39,036 nucleotides of DNA from Planctomycetota bacterium (GCA_021810145.1 JAJZJL010000027.1:1-39036), one strand, 5' to 3'; counted from the first letter of the stretch, positions 1 to 9,149 are shown. Program-made: numbers and translations. Notes: generated from the letters alone by a model not told the origin.

Positions 1-102
1 CGCCTGCTGCGGGATATTGCCGCGGGCAAGCAATCCGTGGGCGACACAAGCACCCTGGAAGATTATTCCGTGCTGGCCAAATTGCGCGAAGACCAGGAAT
101 AA
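1..102 (+). CDS. C-terminal fragment of an unidentified protein
   Basis: The first 33 codons of the window are open in frame 1 and end in TAA. They encode a hydrophilic tail that begins RLLRDIAAGKQS and ends AKLREDQE. The 5' part lies outside the window. I do not recognise the family from this tail. The ORF is taken as real because it is open from the edge, has codon use like its neighbours, and is followed by a long non-coding stretch. It lies on the same strand as the housekeeping genes downstream. Confidence 0.55.
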   Translation, partial: RLLRDIAAGKQSVGDTSTLEDYSVLAKLREDQE

Positions 103-550
103 CCTCACGGCCGAAATCTGCCGGCATGATTCCCGGTTCAGTGATTTGCGGGTTATGCGCGTGGCGGCATGATCCGGTCAGGCGTGTCGGGAGAAGTTTG
201 TCTGATGTTTTGTGGATCGGCAAACCAGCGGGCGTTGCAAAAATATTTGATCGACGCAGGGTTAAATTCGATGGCAGGATCAGAACACCGTTCGATTTGC
301 GATGCCTTAGCCGATGTGCCGCCTGCGATCGGTATGCCGGCCAAGGCATAATGCTTTTGGGCCAGCCGGGGCATTCCGGACCGGGTGCGCTTTAGGCGCG
401 GAAAACGCAAAGGGTCACGGAACGAGCCAGAGAAGGTTCGCCGGTGTTTGAGCGTTCCTCGCCATGGTTTGATTCCACTATACAAATCAGTACACGGATA
501 ACTTCTGGACGCTGTTGAGCGGTCAGATTCTCCTGATGGAGGCACAATCG
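103..550. other. intergenic stretch, no gene recognised
   Basis: About 450 bp with ORFs open on both strands, none of which resembles a known family or has a convincing Shine-Dalgarno site. The final bases contain the ribosome binding site (GGAGG, 538-542) of the next gene. I found no -35/-10 pair with good spacing. An AT-rich stretch around 469-500 (TTGATT, TATACA, GGATAA) is the likeliest place for a promoter but its spacing is poor. Confidence 0.4.
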
Positions 551-1453
551 ATGTTCTCGCTGAAACCGAAAATGGCCGGCGGCATTTTTGCCACCCTTCT
601 GGTTGCAGGTGGCATCGTGATGGCGTCAGTTCCACGATCTGACAGCCCACCCCAATTGACCGCAAAAGAAATAATTGTCAAAACACAACATGCCTACGCC
701 GCACTTTCAAGTTACAGCGACAGCGGGACAAGCGTCGCCAGGATGGGGAGCGTAAACGGTGGTATGCCGTTGACGTTGCGCACAACCTTCAGCATCCATT
801 TACAACGCCCCGATCTTTATTGCGTTCAATGGTCGGAGTCGGTATTTGATGGCATGACTGCGGGCGGGGCAACGTGGTCGGATGGAAAGGGGAGTTTTTT
901 GGTGATGAATATGGCGCACCACCAGGTAAAGCAAAAATACGCCAATAATCAGTTGGCGCTGGCCGCCGGTGCCGGTGTTTCCAGCGGCGCTTCATCAACC
1001 ATTCCCGGAATTTTCTTCGCGCACAAAAAAATGGGCGATGTACTCGAATCGGCCAACGCCACGCTGAAGAAAGGTAAAGATCAAACCGTGCGGGGTATCG
1101 ATTGCCATGTCGTTTCATGGCACAATGGCGCTGCCGTCAGCCGCGGAAAGAAGCCGGGAAAGACACCTTCGGGAACCACTTTTACGCTTTGGATCGAGAA
1201 AGGGAATTTTTTCATCCGCCGAATAAGAGAAGTGATCACAAAAGGGCCTCCAATACCGCACGTGAGTGATGCGCAAATAAAGAAGACATTGGTTATGCTG
1301 CACAAGCCCGCAACGCCTGCTGCTATCGCAGCCCTTCGGAAAGAATTAAAAGCATCGAAAATGCCATCGATGGGAGCCATTACTTTCACGGAAACGCACG
1401 ACAGGATAATTCTGAATAAAAGCATTCCCCCGTCCGTTTTCGTCCCGCATTAG
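551..1453 (+). CDS. secreted LolA-like (DUF2092-type) protein
   Basis: The 300-residue product starts with a short basic stretch (MFSLKPK) and a hydrophobic segment at about residues 9-26, so it is probably exported. The mature part opens with a helix of the AKEIIVKTQHAYAALSSYSD kind, followed by alternating beta strands. This is the pattern of DUF2092 and outer-membrane lipoprotein-sorting (LolA-fold) proteins that are common in planctomycetes. Such folds bind lipids or hydrophobic ligands in the periplasm; the ligand here is unknown. The start is set by GGAGG at 538-542, 8 bp before the ATG; a start further upstream at 515 has no such site. It stands alone on the + strand. A second LolA-like protein is encoded at 11920-13122. 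The fold assignment is by pattern only. Confidence 0.65.
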   Translation: MFSLKPKMAGGIFATLLVAGGIVMASVPRSDSPPQLTAKEIIVKTQHAYAALSSYSDSGTSVARMGSVNGGMPLTLRTTFSIHLQRPDLYCVQWSESVFDGMTAGGATWSDGKGSFLVMNMAHHQVKQKYANNQLALAAGAGVSSGASSTIPGIFFAHKKMGDVLESANATLKKGKDQTVRGIDCHVVSWHNGAAVSRGKKPGKTPSGTTFTLWIEKGNFFIRRIREVITKGPPIPHVSDAQIKKTLVMLHKPATPAAIAALRKELKASKMPSMGAITFTETHDRIILNKSIPPSVFVPH

Positions 1454-1703
1454 CCTTCTACGACGACAACCATGGGCGGTTCGCACAGGGGATGTACTGA
1501 AGAATATCATAAGCAGAAGCGCCTCTGGCAAGGCCGGGGTTATCGCACCTGACGAAGAAACGTGCTGGAACACACAGCCAGAGCCGGTGGTCGCGGGGAG
1601 GGGCGGCAGTCTTCAGGCGGCGGCATGTAATGCCACGTCCTTGAGCGGATCGGCATGGAGAAAAGTACCCGACGTCTGCAGGTGGATCGTATTTTTGCGA
1701 TTG

Positions 1704-1732
1704 TTGGCATGAATCAAGTTTTTTCTTATAAT
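1704..1732 (+). promoter_or_regulatory. strong sigma70-type promoter for the ferredoxin gene
   Basis: TTGGCA (1704-1709) and a perfect TATAAT (1727-1732) are separated by exactly 17 bp. Transcription would start near 1739, about 65 bases before the ferredoxin ATG. It sits in the otherwise featureless 1454-1804 spacer, in which I see no gene. Confidence 0.7.
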
Positions 1733-1804
1733 GCCTGATTCCGATGATACCGGGCCGTTAAGACCGGCGGGAGATCGGGATAGGAATTTGAGGAGTTGGC
1801 GACG

Positions 1805-2065
1805 ATGCCACATATAATCACAGAACCGTGCATTGGCACAAAAGATTCTTCATGTGTAGCGGTATGCCCGGTGGATTGCATCCACCCGCGTAAAGATGAG
1901 ACTGAATTTGAACCCGCTACGCAGCTTTATATTGATCCGGATACCTGCATTGACTGCGGATTATGCGTTGATGAATGTCCGGTCAAGGCGATATTTCCCG
2001 AGGACGATGTTCCGGAAGAATGGAAAAAATATATCGCCATTAATGCGGATCATTACAAGAAATAA
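1805..2065 (+). CDS. fdxA: 7Fe ferredoxin (3Fe-4S / 4Fe-4S)
   Basis: An 86-residue cytoplasmic electron carrier of the Thermus/Azotobacter 7Fe type. C9, C17 and C51/C54 with C21, C48 and C58 fall in the order CIGTKDSSCVAVCP and CIDCGLCVDECP. In 7Fe ferredoxins the first motif, with its second Cys replaced (here Thr12), holds the 3Fe-4S cluster together with one Cys of the second motif, and the other cysteines hold the 4Fe-4S cluster. The tail PEDDVPEEWKKYI is also characteristic of this family. The ATG at 1805 is chosen because AGGAG (1791-1795) lies 9 bp upstream; the in-frame TTG at 1796 would overlap that site. The gene has its own promoter at 1704-1732. Partner oxidoreductases are not encoded nearby. 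Confidence 0.93.
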   Translation: MPHIITEPCIGTKDSSCVAVCPVDCIHPRKDETEFEPATQLYIDPDTCIDCGLCVDECPVKAIFPEDDVPEEWKKYIAINADHYKK

Positions 2066-2244
2066 CCAATGGACCTGGCGGCCGCGATTTGGGGGAAAAT
2101 GTTTATTTTCCCGGACTGCGGCCCTTATGCGGAATCACGTAGCTGATTTGTATCAGCCAACCATCGAACCGGCACATTGGCAATGGCGGTCATTGCGGAT
2201 GTTGATTCAGCCGGTTCGCGTGACTGCAAATTGAGGATTTATTC

Positions 2245-2502
2245 ATGGCCACAACCACTCGCAAACCCCGCTTTCAAAGCTTCAGCCGTCCGAAAATCCG
2301 GATCGGTAAAGTTGCCAGCACCGGCAAAGTTTATGTCGATTACAAGGACACCGAAACGCTGAAGAAAATGCTTACCCTTAATGGCAAAATTCAGCCACGC
2401 ACCCGTGTTGGTGCCGCAGCGTTTGAACAGCGCATGATTACCGATGCCATCAAGCGGGCCCGGTTTCTGGCACTTCTGCCGTACACCGGCTCTGCTCAGT
2501 AG
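2245..2502 (+). CDS. rpsR: small ribosomal subunit protein bS18
   Basis: The 85-residue protein carries the bS18 core: [25 protein letters not shown], and [16 protein letters not shown] at the C-terminus. bS18 binds 16S rRNA on the 30S platform next to bS6. The start has TGAGGA at 2232-2237. The N-terminus is basic, of normal length, and lacks zinc-binding cysteines. In most bacteria rpsR lies between ssb and rplI behind rpsF. Here rpsF-ssb-rplI are at 25.4-27.1 kb without it, so this gene has been relocated or is a second copy. No clear promoter is seen in the 179-bp spacer, so it may be read from the ferredoxin promoter. Confidence 0.93.
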   Translation: MATTTRKPRFQSFSRPKIRIGKVASTGKVYVDYKDTETLKKMLTLNGKIQPRTRVGAAAFEQRMITDAIKRARFLALLPYTGSAQ

Positions 2503-2586
2503 CTGAACTTTTCCGGCAATATCTATGGATTCGGAGTTGAGAAAACTCTGATCAATGTTGAACATTTCAGCCGTTCAGGCTGATGC

Positions 2587-3090
2587 TTACGAGCCTTTGC
2601 GCTTACTTATGGCGGCTTGAATCTGCTGGTGGATGCGCCGGGCATTGGGAATCCATTCCCACAGGCTACCGGGGTCGATGTCCTTGCCAACGGCAAAACC
2701 GATGGAACCCAGGCCAAGCAGGTTTTGCATGGCCGGCTCAATGAGCCGGGCCTCGGAGATATGAGCCAATCCAGCTTCGAAAATCGTGGGATGGCGGGCA
2801 CCTTTAATGGTAACAATCCGACATGTGGTCAACAGGTACAAATGGCTGGTCCATTCCATTAACGCGTAAATGACCCGAATGCCCACGAGTGCCGCGGAAA
2901 TAATCAGTGTGGTTTTGGGCAATAACAGGTCGCCGAAAATCCCGGTATGAATGGTTAATATTCCCAATAAGATCACAATTCCACAAAAGCGAAAACTTGT
3001 GGCCACAATATACCACAAAGAGGGGCGAACCATGAGAATGACCAGTTCATTACCGCGCAGAAGAGATTCCGGCGTAAGTTTACCGGCCAT
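2587..3090 (-). CDS. bacterial PH-domain (DUF304/bPH2-like) membrane protein
   Basis: From the ATG at 3090 the product has 167 residues. It contains two hydrophobic segments (about residues 20-40 and 48-68), then a PH-like region: LYLLTTCRIVTIKG, an IFEAGLAHISEARLIEP stretch, a LLGLGSIGFAVG strand and a terminal helix. This order of two membrane helices followed by a tail that begins 'T..RI....G...' and contains 'GLGSI' is that of YdbT/DUF304-type bacterial PH proteins. Their function is poorly known; they act at the inner membrane. The frame is open to an ATG at 3216, but the 42 extra residues are Pro/Arg-rich and look non-coding. It is divergent from metK, with no partner gene on its strand. 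Confidence 0.72.
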   Translation of the reverse strand: MAGKLTPESLLRGNELVILMVRPSLWYIVATSFRFCGIVILLGILTIHTGIFGDLLLPKTTLIISAALVGIRVIYALMEWTSHLYLLTTCRIVTIKGARHPTIFEAGLAHISEARLIEPAMQNLLGLGSIGFAVGKDIDPGSLWEWIPNARRIHQQIQAAISKRKGS

Positions 3091-3252
3091 GGATTCCACC
3101 CGGGCCGCTTCACCAACGGCGTGATGCGGGCGGTTCACAGTCAGGGGCTTGCAATGGCCCGTACGTGCGGCACGAGGCTTTAAAACCGGGGGATGGATGC
3201 AGTGTACTGCCTTCATGACAACAGTTTACCAGATTTACCCGCGGCAAGTAAT

Positions 3253-3281
3253 TTGGCTTGATCCACATATTGGTGTATTCT
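3253..3281 (+). promoter_or_regulatory. candidate promoter for metK
   Basis: TTGGCT (3253-3258) and TATTCT (3276-3281) are 17 bp apart, which would give a start near 3288 and a leader of about 50 bases. I looked for a SAM riboswitch in the leader and did not find one; it is too short. Confidence 0.5.
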
Positions 3282-3338
3282 GTAACGCTTTGCCCGACGC
3301 GGACAAAGATGAGATTGTACATAGAGAGGTATTGTAAG

Positions 3339-4580
3339 ATGACAAAAAAGCACCTGTTCACCAGCGAATCCGTCAGCATGGGCCATCCGGACAAGGTGGC
3401 CGATCAAATATCTGATGCAATTCTGGATTCACTGCTGGCAGCCGATCCGCTGGCCCGTGTGGCCTGTGAAACACTGGTCACCACCGGTCTGGTGGTGTTG
3501 GCGGGCGAAGTAACGGTGCATAATCAGGCCGGTATTGAAGCTCTTAACCGGGCGGAAGATACAGCCCGGGAAGCGATCCGAGAAATCGGGTACGACGATC
3601 CGCGCACGGGATTTGATTATCGCAGTTGCGCCGTACTGCGGGCGGTACATGGCCAATCGGCGGATATTTCCCGTGGCGTAACCGCGTCAACCAACAAAGA
3701 ACAGGGGGCTGGCGATCAGGGCATCATGTTTGGCTTTGCGTGCAATGAAACCAAAACCTTGATGCCGCTGCCGATTTATCTAAGCCACCGTCTGGTGGAA
3801 CAACAGGCCAAACTGCGGCGCGACGGGTCCATCAAGTGGCTGCGGCCCGACGCCAAGAGCCAGGTCACGGTGGAATACCTTGATAACAAACCGCATCGGA
3901 TTCATACCGTGGTACTTTCCACACAACACACCGAAGAAGCGGTGGACAGCAAAACCGACAGCTTTTCCGATGCCGCACGCCATGAAATTATTGAAAAAAT
4001 CATTAAACCGGTCATCATGGCCGAATGCCCGCAATTGTGGAACAGCCAGATCATTTTCCATATTAACCCCACCGGTAAATTCCTGATTGGCGGACCGCAT
4101 GGCGATTCCGGTCTGACCGGCCGGAAAATCATTGTTGACACCTATGGTGGGCGCGGCTGCCATGGCGGCGGCGCATTTTCCGGGAAGGATCCATCCAAGG
4201 TGGATCGCTCGGCGAGTTATATGGCGCGTTATATTGCCAAAAATATTGTCGCCGCGGGCCTGGCCACCGCCTGTGAGGTACAGCTTGGCTATGCCATCGG
4301 TGTGGCGGAACCGGTGAGCGTACTGGTGGATACGGAAGGAACATCAACCGTTGATGAACAGATCCTCAGCGATCTGGTGCGCAAGGTATTTCCGCTTAAA
4401 CCGCAAAGCATTATCAAACACCTGAATCTGCTGCGGCCTATTTACCGTGAAACGGCCCGTCATGGACACTTTGGCCGCGAGTTGCCCCAATTCACCTGGG
4501 AAGCCACGGACAAGGCGGAGGAACTGGCCCGTCTGGCGGGAGTGAAAACCGGTAAGGCCGCCGAAGTGGCAATGGCGTAA
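3339..4580 (+). CDS. metK: S-adenosylmethionine synthetase
   Basis: The 413-residue enzyme makes S-adenosylmethionine from ATP and methionine in the cytoplasm, as a homo-oligomer. It carries the family signatures: GHPDK near residue 15, GAGDQG at 123-128, an [14 protein letters not shown] segment, and the glycine-rich phosphate loop GGGAFSGKD followed by KVDRSA. The ATG at 3339 is preceded by AGAGAGG (3323-3329). An in-frame ATG at 3258 would add 27 residues that do not belong to the family. It has its own candidate promoter. A new promoter at 4605-4634 separates it from the next gene, so it is probably transcribed alone. Confidence 0.97.
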   Translation: MTKKHLFTSESVSMGHPDKVADQISDAILDSLLAADPLARVACETLVTTGLVVLAGEVTVHNQAGIEALNRAEDTAREAIREIGYDDPRTGFDYRSCAVLRAVHGQSADISRGVTASTNKEQGAGDQGIMFGFACNETKTLMPLPIYLSHRLVEQQAKLRRDGSIKWLRPDAKSQVTVEYLDNKPHRIHTVVLSTQHTEEAVDSKTDSFSDAARHEIIEKIIKPVIMAECPQLWNSQIIFHINPTGKFLIGGPHGDSGLTGRKIIVDTYGGRGCHGGGAFSGKDPSKVDRSASYMARYIAKNIVAAGLATACEVQLGYAIGVAEPVSVLVDTEGTSTVDEQILSDLVRKVFPLKPQSIIKHLNLLRPIYRETARHGHFGRELPQFTWEATDKAEELARLAGVKTGKAAEVAMA

Positions 4581-4600
4581 CGGTGCCGCAGCGCCGATTC

Positions 4601-4634
4601 TGATTTGCAACATGTTGTAAATCAGGATTATAGT
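4601..4634 (+). promoter_or_regulatory. promoter with overlapping 24-bp palindromic operator
   Basis: The arms TGATTTGCAACA (4601-4612) and TGTTGTAAATCA (4613-4624) form an inverted repeat with 11 of 12 positions paired. Its left arm contains a -35-like TTGCAA (4605-4610), followed at 18 bp by TATAGT (4629-4634). The palindrome covers the -35 box and most of the spacer, as expected for a dimeric repressor such as a LacI- or GntR-type regulator. No regulator gene is adjacent. Confidence 0.55.
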
Positions 4635-4702
4635 ACGCATGTGACGCGATCTGGGTATAAGCACAGGCGGCGTCACGGACTTCACACGAAACCGGAGTTG
4701 TC

Positions 4703-6718
4703 ATGGCGGACGCACTGCGCTGGGGTATTCTGGGGACCGGGACTATTGCGGCCAAATTTGCCAAAGACCTGTTGGCCTCCAAGACCGGGAAACTCGTCGC
4801 CATCGGCAGCCGCACACCGGAATCCGCGGAGCGTTTCGGCAACGACTTTCTGGCGGGAACTGCCATCAACCGGCACGGCAGTTATGACGCGCTGCTGGCA
4901 GACCCGGCGGTGCAAGCGGTATATATTTCCACGCCGCATCCCTTTCACGCGCAGTGGAGCATCCGTGCGGCCATGGCGGGCAAGCACATACTTTGCGAAA
5001 AGCCCCTGGCGTTAAATTATGCCGACGCGATGACCATCGTCGAAGCGGCGCGAGCCAACGGCGTATTTCTCATGGAAGCGTTCATGTATCGCTGCCATCC
5101 GGTGGTGGACCGGCTGATTGCACTTCTGCGCGAAGGGGTCATTCATGATGTGCGCATGATTCATGCCAATTTCGGCTTTCAGTGCGCGTTAAACTATGAC
5201 CATCGTCTGCTGAATAATGCTCTGGGTGGCGGCGGCATATTGGATGTTGGATGTTATCCGGTTTCTCTGGCCCGCCTGATTGCCGGCGTTGCGGCGGGCA
5301 AAGAATTTCTTGATCCAGTGCATGTGGCGGCATCGGGCGTAGTGGGTGAAAAAAGCCGGGTTGACGAACTGGCTTCGCTGATACTTACGTTTTCCAATCG
5401 GATTATCGCCAGCATCAGCACGGGCATCCAATGCACATTGAACAATGACATTCACATTTATGGCACCGGCGGAAGCATATACATTCCCTGGCTGTGGATA
5501 CCGCAACCGAAGGGCAACAAGATCATCATTCGCCGGCATGGCAAGGAACCGGAAGAAATCAGCGTAGACGCTTCAGCCGGCGTTTACACACTTGAGGCGG
5601 ATGCGGTTGCCGCCGCGATAGAAAATCAGCAGCATGAGCCGGCGTGGCCCGCAATGCGCTGGGCCGATACGCTGGGCAATATGAAAACGCTGGATCGCTG
5701 GCGGCGGATTGTCGGCGTCAGTTATGAACATGAGAAGCCTGAAAACCGCCTTACCCCCCTGCACGGCGGCCCATTGAGCGTCCATGAACCCAATGGCATG
5801 GAATATGGCCGGGTGCCGGGGGTGGAGAAGCCCGTATCGCGATTGATTTTCGGCGTGGATAAAATCAGCATCAATGATTTTCCAATGGCTCAGGCCATGC
5901 TGGATGATTATTTTCAGCGTGGCGGAAACACGTTTGATTCCGCTCATATTTATTCCATGGGCGTTTGCGAAAAGGCGCTGGGCCGGTGGGTGGAAAATCG
6001 CAATATTCGCGAGCAGGTTGTGATAATCGGTAAAGGAGCGCATACACCGGATTGCAATCCCACCGCTTTGACCCGGCAGCTCATGGAAAGTCTGGATCGC
6101 ATGAAAACGCATTATGTTGATATCTACATGATGCACCGTGATGATCCGGCCGTGCCGGTGGATCAGTTTGTCGATGTGCTTAATGAACATAAACGTGCCG
6201 GGCGAATCCGGGCATTTGGCGCTTCCAACTGGAGCATACCGCGCATTGAAGCGTTTAATTTCAGCGCCCGATCCCGCGGGTTAACCGGCTTTTGCGCCAT
6301 CAGCAATAACTTCAGCCTTGCGCGGATGATTCATCCTCCCTGGGCGGGCTGTCTTTCGTCATCGGATCTTGAATGGCGCACCTGGCTGGAGAACAATGAA
6401 ATCATTCTTATGCCCTGGAGCAGTCAGGCCCGCGGCTTTTTCACGGACCGTGCGGCACCGGATAAAACTTCCGATGCGGAGCTGGTGCGGTGCTGGTATT
6501 CTCCGGACAATTTCCGCCGGCAGGAAAAAGCACGCGAACTGGCCCGTAAATTGGGTGTAACGCCAATTGTGATTGCTTTGGCGTATGTGCTGTGTCAGCC
6601 GTTTGCGACGTTTCCAATGATCGGCCCGGCAAGCATTGACGAAACCCGTGAAAGCATGGAGGCCTTGAAAATCAAGCTTACGCGGGAACAGATTCACTGG
6701 CTGAATCTGGAGCGATGA
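4703..6718 (+). CDS. bifunctional Gfo/Idh/MocA oxidoreductase - aldo/keto reductase fusion
   Basis: A single 671-residue reading frame holds two oxidoreductases. Residues 1-345 are a Gfo/Idh/MocA dehydrogenase: the Rossmann motif GILGTGTIA (8-16), the EKP motif (99-101), and a GGGGILDVGCYPVSLA segment (176-191). Residues about 365-671 are an aldo/keto reductase: a TIM-barrel with the tetrad D412, Y417, K444 and H478 in FDSAHIY, IIGKG and MMHRDD. Both halves use NAD(P)(H) on sugars or polyols; the substrate cannot be told from sequence. The start has GGAG 10 bp upstream. Both halves keep their key residues, so this looks like a working fusion. A promoter with an operator-like palindrome precedes it, which suggests induction by a sugar. 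No transporter or kinase lies next to it. Confidence 0.87.
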   Translation: MADALRWGILGTGTIAAKFAKDLLASKTGKLVAIGSRTPESAERFGNDFLAGTAINRHGSYDALLADPAVQAVYISTPHPFHAQWSIRAAMAGKHILCEKPLALNYADAMTIVEAARANGVFLMEAFMYRCHPVVDRLIALLREGVIHDVRMIHANFGFQCALNYDHRLLNNALGGGGILDVGCYPVSLARLIAGVAAGKEFLDPVHVAASGVVGEKSRVDELASLILTFSNRIIASISTGIQCTLNNDIHIYGTGGSIYIPWLWIPQPKGNKIIIRRHGKEPEEISVDASAGVYTLEADAVAAAIENQQHEPAWPAMRWADTLGNMKTLDRWRRIVGVSYEHEKPENRLTPLHGGPLSVHEPNGMEYGRVPGVEKPVSRLIFGVDKISINDFPMAQAMLDDYFQRGGNTFDSAHIYSMGVCEKALGRWVENRNIREQVVIIGKGAHTPDCNPTALTRQLMESLDRMKTHYVDIYMMHRDDPAVPVDQFVDVLNEHKRAGRIRAFGASNWSIPRIEAFNFSARSRGLTGFCAISNNFSLARMIHPPWAGCLSSSDLEWRTWLENNEIILMPWSSQARGFFTDRAAPDKTSDAELVRCWYSPDNFRRQEKARELARKLGVTPIVIALAYVLCQPFATFPMIGPASIDETRESMEALKIKLTREQIHWLNLER

Positions 6719-6751
6719 AAACCGGCTTTTCCACTTTGCCGCCACTGGCGA

Positions 6752-6757
6752 TATAAT
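6752..6757 (+). promoter_or_regulatory. TATAAT box 7 bp before the trpG start
   Basis: A perfect TATAAT ends 7 bp before the trpG ATG. The -35 region 17 bp further up (TTCCAC) is weak. If this box is used, transcription begins at or next to the A of the start codon and the mRNA is leaderless. There is no Shine-Dalgarno site before trpG, which fits. Confidence 0.45.
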
Positions 6758-6764
6758 TCCCCGC

Positions 6765-7358
6765 ATGATTGTGCTGATTGATAATTATGACTCATTTACC
6801 TACAACCTCGTGCAGCGGCTGGGGGAAATTGATTCCACGCGGGTGATTGAGGTTGTTCGTAACGATAAAGTCTCCATCGAGCAAATTGAAAAGTGGCAGC
6901 CGGAAAAAATCATCATTTCGCCCGGACCGTGTACGCCGCGTGAAGCCGGCATCAGCAACGACGTTCTGCGGCATTTTGGCCCGCGCCTGCCCATTCTGGG
7001 CGTTTGCCTGGGCCATCAGTGCATTGGCCATGCGTTCGGGGCAATTGTGGAGCGCAATTATCGCCTGATGCACGGCAAAACGTCACTGATTTACCATCAT
7101 AACCAGGGCATTTTCGCCGGTCTGTCCAACCCCTTTGAAGCCGCACGGTATCACAGCCTGGTTATCCGCCCCGGCACGCTGCCGGCGGAATTTATCGTCA
7201 CGGCCTGGACGGATGAACATGAGATCATGGGCGTGCAACATACACATTGGCCGCTGCACGGCGTACAGTTTCACCCGGAAAGTTTTCTGACTCCCGAAGG
7301 CTACAGTCTGCTGAAGAATTTTCTCAATATTTCCTCGCCGGCCATCCTTGTGCCGTAA
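6765..7358 (+). CDS. trpG: anthranilate/aminodeoxychorismate synthase glutaminase subunit
   Basis: The 197-residue class I glutamine amidotransferase domain supplies ammonia from glutamine to the synthase partner (TrpE or PabB). It starts LIDNYDSFTYNLVQ as in TrpG/PabA. It has the oxyanion motif SPGPCTPREAG, the nucleophile C81 in GVCLGHQ and the H170-E172 pair in QFHPES. TrpG and PabA cannot be separated by sequence alone; the trpF gene 104 bp downstream favours tryptophan synthesis, though dual use is possible. No trpE is in the window. The start has no Shine-Dalgarno site and may be leaderless. A GTGCCG/CGGCAC inverted repeat (7350-7367) spans the stop codon. Confidence 0.92.
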   Translation: MIVLIDNYDSFTYNLVQRLGEIDSTRVIEVVRNDKVSIEQIEKWQPEKIIISPGPCTPREAGISNDVLRHFGPRLPILGVCLGHQCIGHAFGAIVERNYRLMHGKTSLIYHHNQGIFAGLSNPFEAARYHSLVIRPGTLPAEFIVTAWTDEHEIMGVQHTHWPLHGVQFHPESFLTPEGYSLLKNFLNISSPAILVP

Positions 7359-7462
7359 GGCCGGCACCACATCAGAAAACAATGATTTTACCGGCACCAC
7401 ACGCAGTGTGTTGATGCGGCGGGCTACGGTATGGGCGGCATGAGCATACAATAGAAGAGACT

Positions 7463-8128
7463 ATGGCGCAGATAAAAATAAAAATTTGTGGCATTACTCA
7501 ACGGCATGATGCGCTGGTGGCGCTGGAGGCGGGCGCGGATTTTATCGGATTGAATCTGTTTGCCGGGCCGCGGAAAATAACGGTTTTACAGGCGGCGGAA
7601 ATTCTCAATGGTATCGGAGCTTCCGGAAAAGCGGTGGCATTGGTTGACTTGAGCACCGCGGAGGGTTTTGCGGCAGCGAATCAACTGGCACAGGAACATG
7701 GCGTACGAATCTTCCAGCTTTATGGTGATTTAACCGCCGCGCAATGTTTGCCGGGAGAGGCGGCGGAATATTGGCCGGTATTTCGCATCGCGAGTCGCGA
7801 GGATCTCAGGGCGGTTAAAGCGCAAGTGCGGGCTTTGCCATTTGCCGCCGCGGCAATATTACTGGATGCCTTTTCAGCACAAGGCTACGGCGGCACCGGC
7901 ACGCGGATGGATGGATCGCTCCTGGCTTCAGCCCGGAGCAGCGGCGAACTGCGCGATCTGCCGCCGCTGGTGTTTGCGGGCGGCCTGACGAGTGAAAATG
8001 TTGGCGGTGCCACTGGCATATTGCGCCCGTGGGCGGTGGATGTTTCCAGCGGTGTGGAATATGCGGGGCGTCCGGGAATAAAGGACCCTGCCAAGGTGCG
8101 GGCATTTATCAAGGCGGCCCGGCTGTGA
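7463..8128 (+). CDS. trpF: phosphoribosylanthranilate isomerase
   Basis: The 221-residue TIM barrel carries out the Amadori rearrangement in tryptophan synthesis. It begins KIKICGIT with the catalytic Cys9, has [13 protein letters not shown], and the acid in [14 protein letters not shown]. The C-terminal phosphate-binding part reads [12 protein letters not shown] and VDVSSGVE. These match TrpF throughout; only the FIGLNLF.GPRKI segment deviates slightly from the usual 'GF.F.P.SPR'. The start has only a weak purine run (AGAAGAGA), and TACAAT at 7447-7452 is a possible -10. It follows trpG by 104 bp on the same strand and is probably part of a scattered tryptophan pathway. Confidence 0.92.
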   Translation: MAQIKIKICGITQRHDALVALEAGADFIGLNLFAGPRKITVLQAAEILNGIGASGKAVALVDLSTAEGFAAANQLAQEHGVRIFQLYGDLTAAQCLPGEAAEYWPVFRIASREDLRAVKAQVRALPFAAAAILLDAFSAQGYGGTGTRMDGSLLASARSSGELRDLPPLVFAGGLTSENVGGATGILRPWAVDVSSGVEYAGRPGIKDPAKVRAFIKAARL

Positions 8129-8134
8129 TATAAT
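8106..8134 (+). promoter_or_regulatory. candidate promoter for lipA
   Basis: TTATCA (8106-8111) and a perfect TATAAT (8129-8134) are 17 bp apart, straddling the trpF stop codon. Transcription would start near 8141 and leave a leader of about 55 bases that contains the lipA ribosome binding site. Confidence 0.55.
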
Positions 8135-8195
8135 CCGGATATTGATTCCGTTGAGCGGCTGTTCGCCATCGGATGGGTTCATACAGGAATTTTCA

Positions 8196-9149
8196 GTGAG
8201 TGCGCCCGTTTCTTTACCGTTAGCCCCCGCCGATAACCGCCCGGATTACATGCAGCCGGGGCGGAAGCCATCCTGGTTAAAAGTGAAACTTCCGGCCGGA
8301 CCGGGATATACCCGTGTGCGCGCGGTGATTGATGAACACCGGCTCCATACGGTATGTGAATCAGCGAAATGCCCGAACATGGGCGAGTGCTGGGGCCGGG
8401 GCACGGCGACCATCATGATTCTGGGCGATGTGTGCACGCGCAGCTGCGGATTCTGCCATATTAAAACGGGACGTCCGCCCATTTTGGACCTCGATGAACC
8501 GCGGCGGGTGGCCCAGACCGCCGCAATGATGAAACTGCGGCATATTGTGATTACTTCGGTGAATCGCGATGAATTGAAAGACGGCGGATCAGGCATCTGG
8601 GCGCAAACCATTGCGGGCGTGCGCACGGCGTCGCCAAACACTACGATTGAAGTGCTGATTCCGGACTTCTGCGGTCATTGGGATGATCTGTACCGGGTAC
8701 TGGATGCGAAACCGGATATTCTCAACCATAATGTGGAAACCGTGCCGAGCCAATATTTTCGCGTGCGTCCCCAGGCTAAATATCAGCGGTCGCTGGAACT
8801 GCTGCGACGGGCGAAAGAACGGGGCTTTACCACAAAAACGGGCTTGATGCTGGGCATCGGCGAAAAGGATGATGAACTGCTGCAAACGCTTAAGGACATT
8901 CGCCTGGCGCATGTGGACATTCTGACACTGGGACAATATTTGCAACCCACACGGGAACATCTGCCGATCGACCGCTGGGTTACACCGGAACAATTTGCGC
9001 ATTGGAAATCAGTGGGGCTGGATATGGGATTTTCAGTTGTGGAATCCGGCCCGCTGGTGCGTTCAAGCTACCACGCCGACGAACAGGCGGCGACAGGGCT
9101 AAATTCGGGCAATCCCGGCGTTTCCTCCGTTACCGCCGCTGGTGGCTGA
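8196..9149 (+). CDS. lipA: lipoyl synthase
   Basis: A radical-SAM enzyme that inserts two sulfurs into octanoyl groups on lipoyl-domain proteins. From the GTG at 8196 the product has 317 residues. The auxiliary cluster motif is C54-x4-C59-x5-C65 ([12 protein letters not shown]), the radical-SAM motif is C80-x3-C84-x2-C87 (CTRSCGFC), and the RSSYHAD segment near the C-terminus supplies the serine ligand of the auxiliary cluster. GTG 8196 is preferred over the TTG at 8142 because AGGAA lies 8 bp before it and the TATAAT at 8129 would leave too little leader for the earlier start. It has its own promoter. No lipB is visible. Confidence 0.96.
   Translation: MSAPVSLPLAPADNRPDYMQPGRKPSWLKVKLPAGPGYTRVRAVIDEHRLHTVCESAKCPNMGECWGRGTATIMILGDVCTRSCGFCHIKTGRPPILDLDEPRRVAQTAAMMKLRHIVITSVNRDELKDGGSGIWAQTIAGVRTASPNTTIEVLIPDFCGHWDDLYRVLDAKPDILNHNVETVPSQYFRVRPQAKYQRSLELLRRAKERGFTTKTGLMLGIGEKDDELLQTLKDIRLAHVDILTLGQYLQPTREHLPIDRWVTPEQFAHWKSVGLDMGFSVVESGPLVRSSYHADEQAATGLNSGNPGVSSVTAAGG

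Noticed and set aside
153-665. 170-codon minus-strand ORF upstream of the LolA-like gene
   Set aside because: It overlaps the start of the well-supported + gene at 551, has no recognisable family and no Shine-Dalgarno site.
3282-3338. SAM riboswitch before metK
   Set aside because: The leader is only about 50 bases and no conserved helices or terminator were found.
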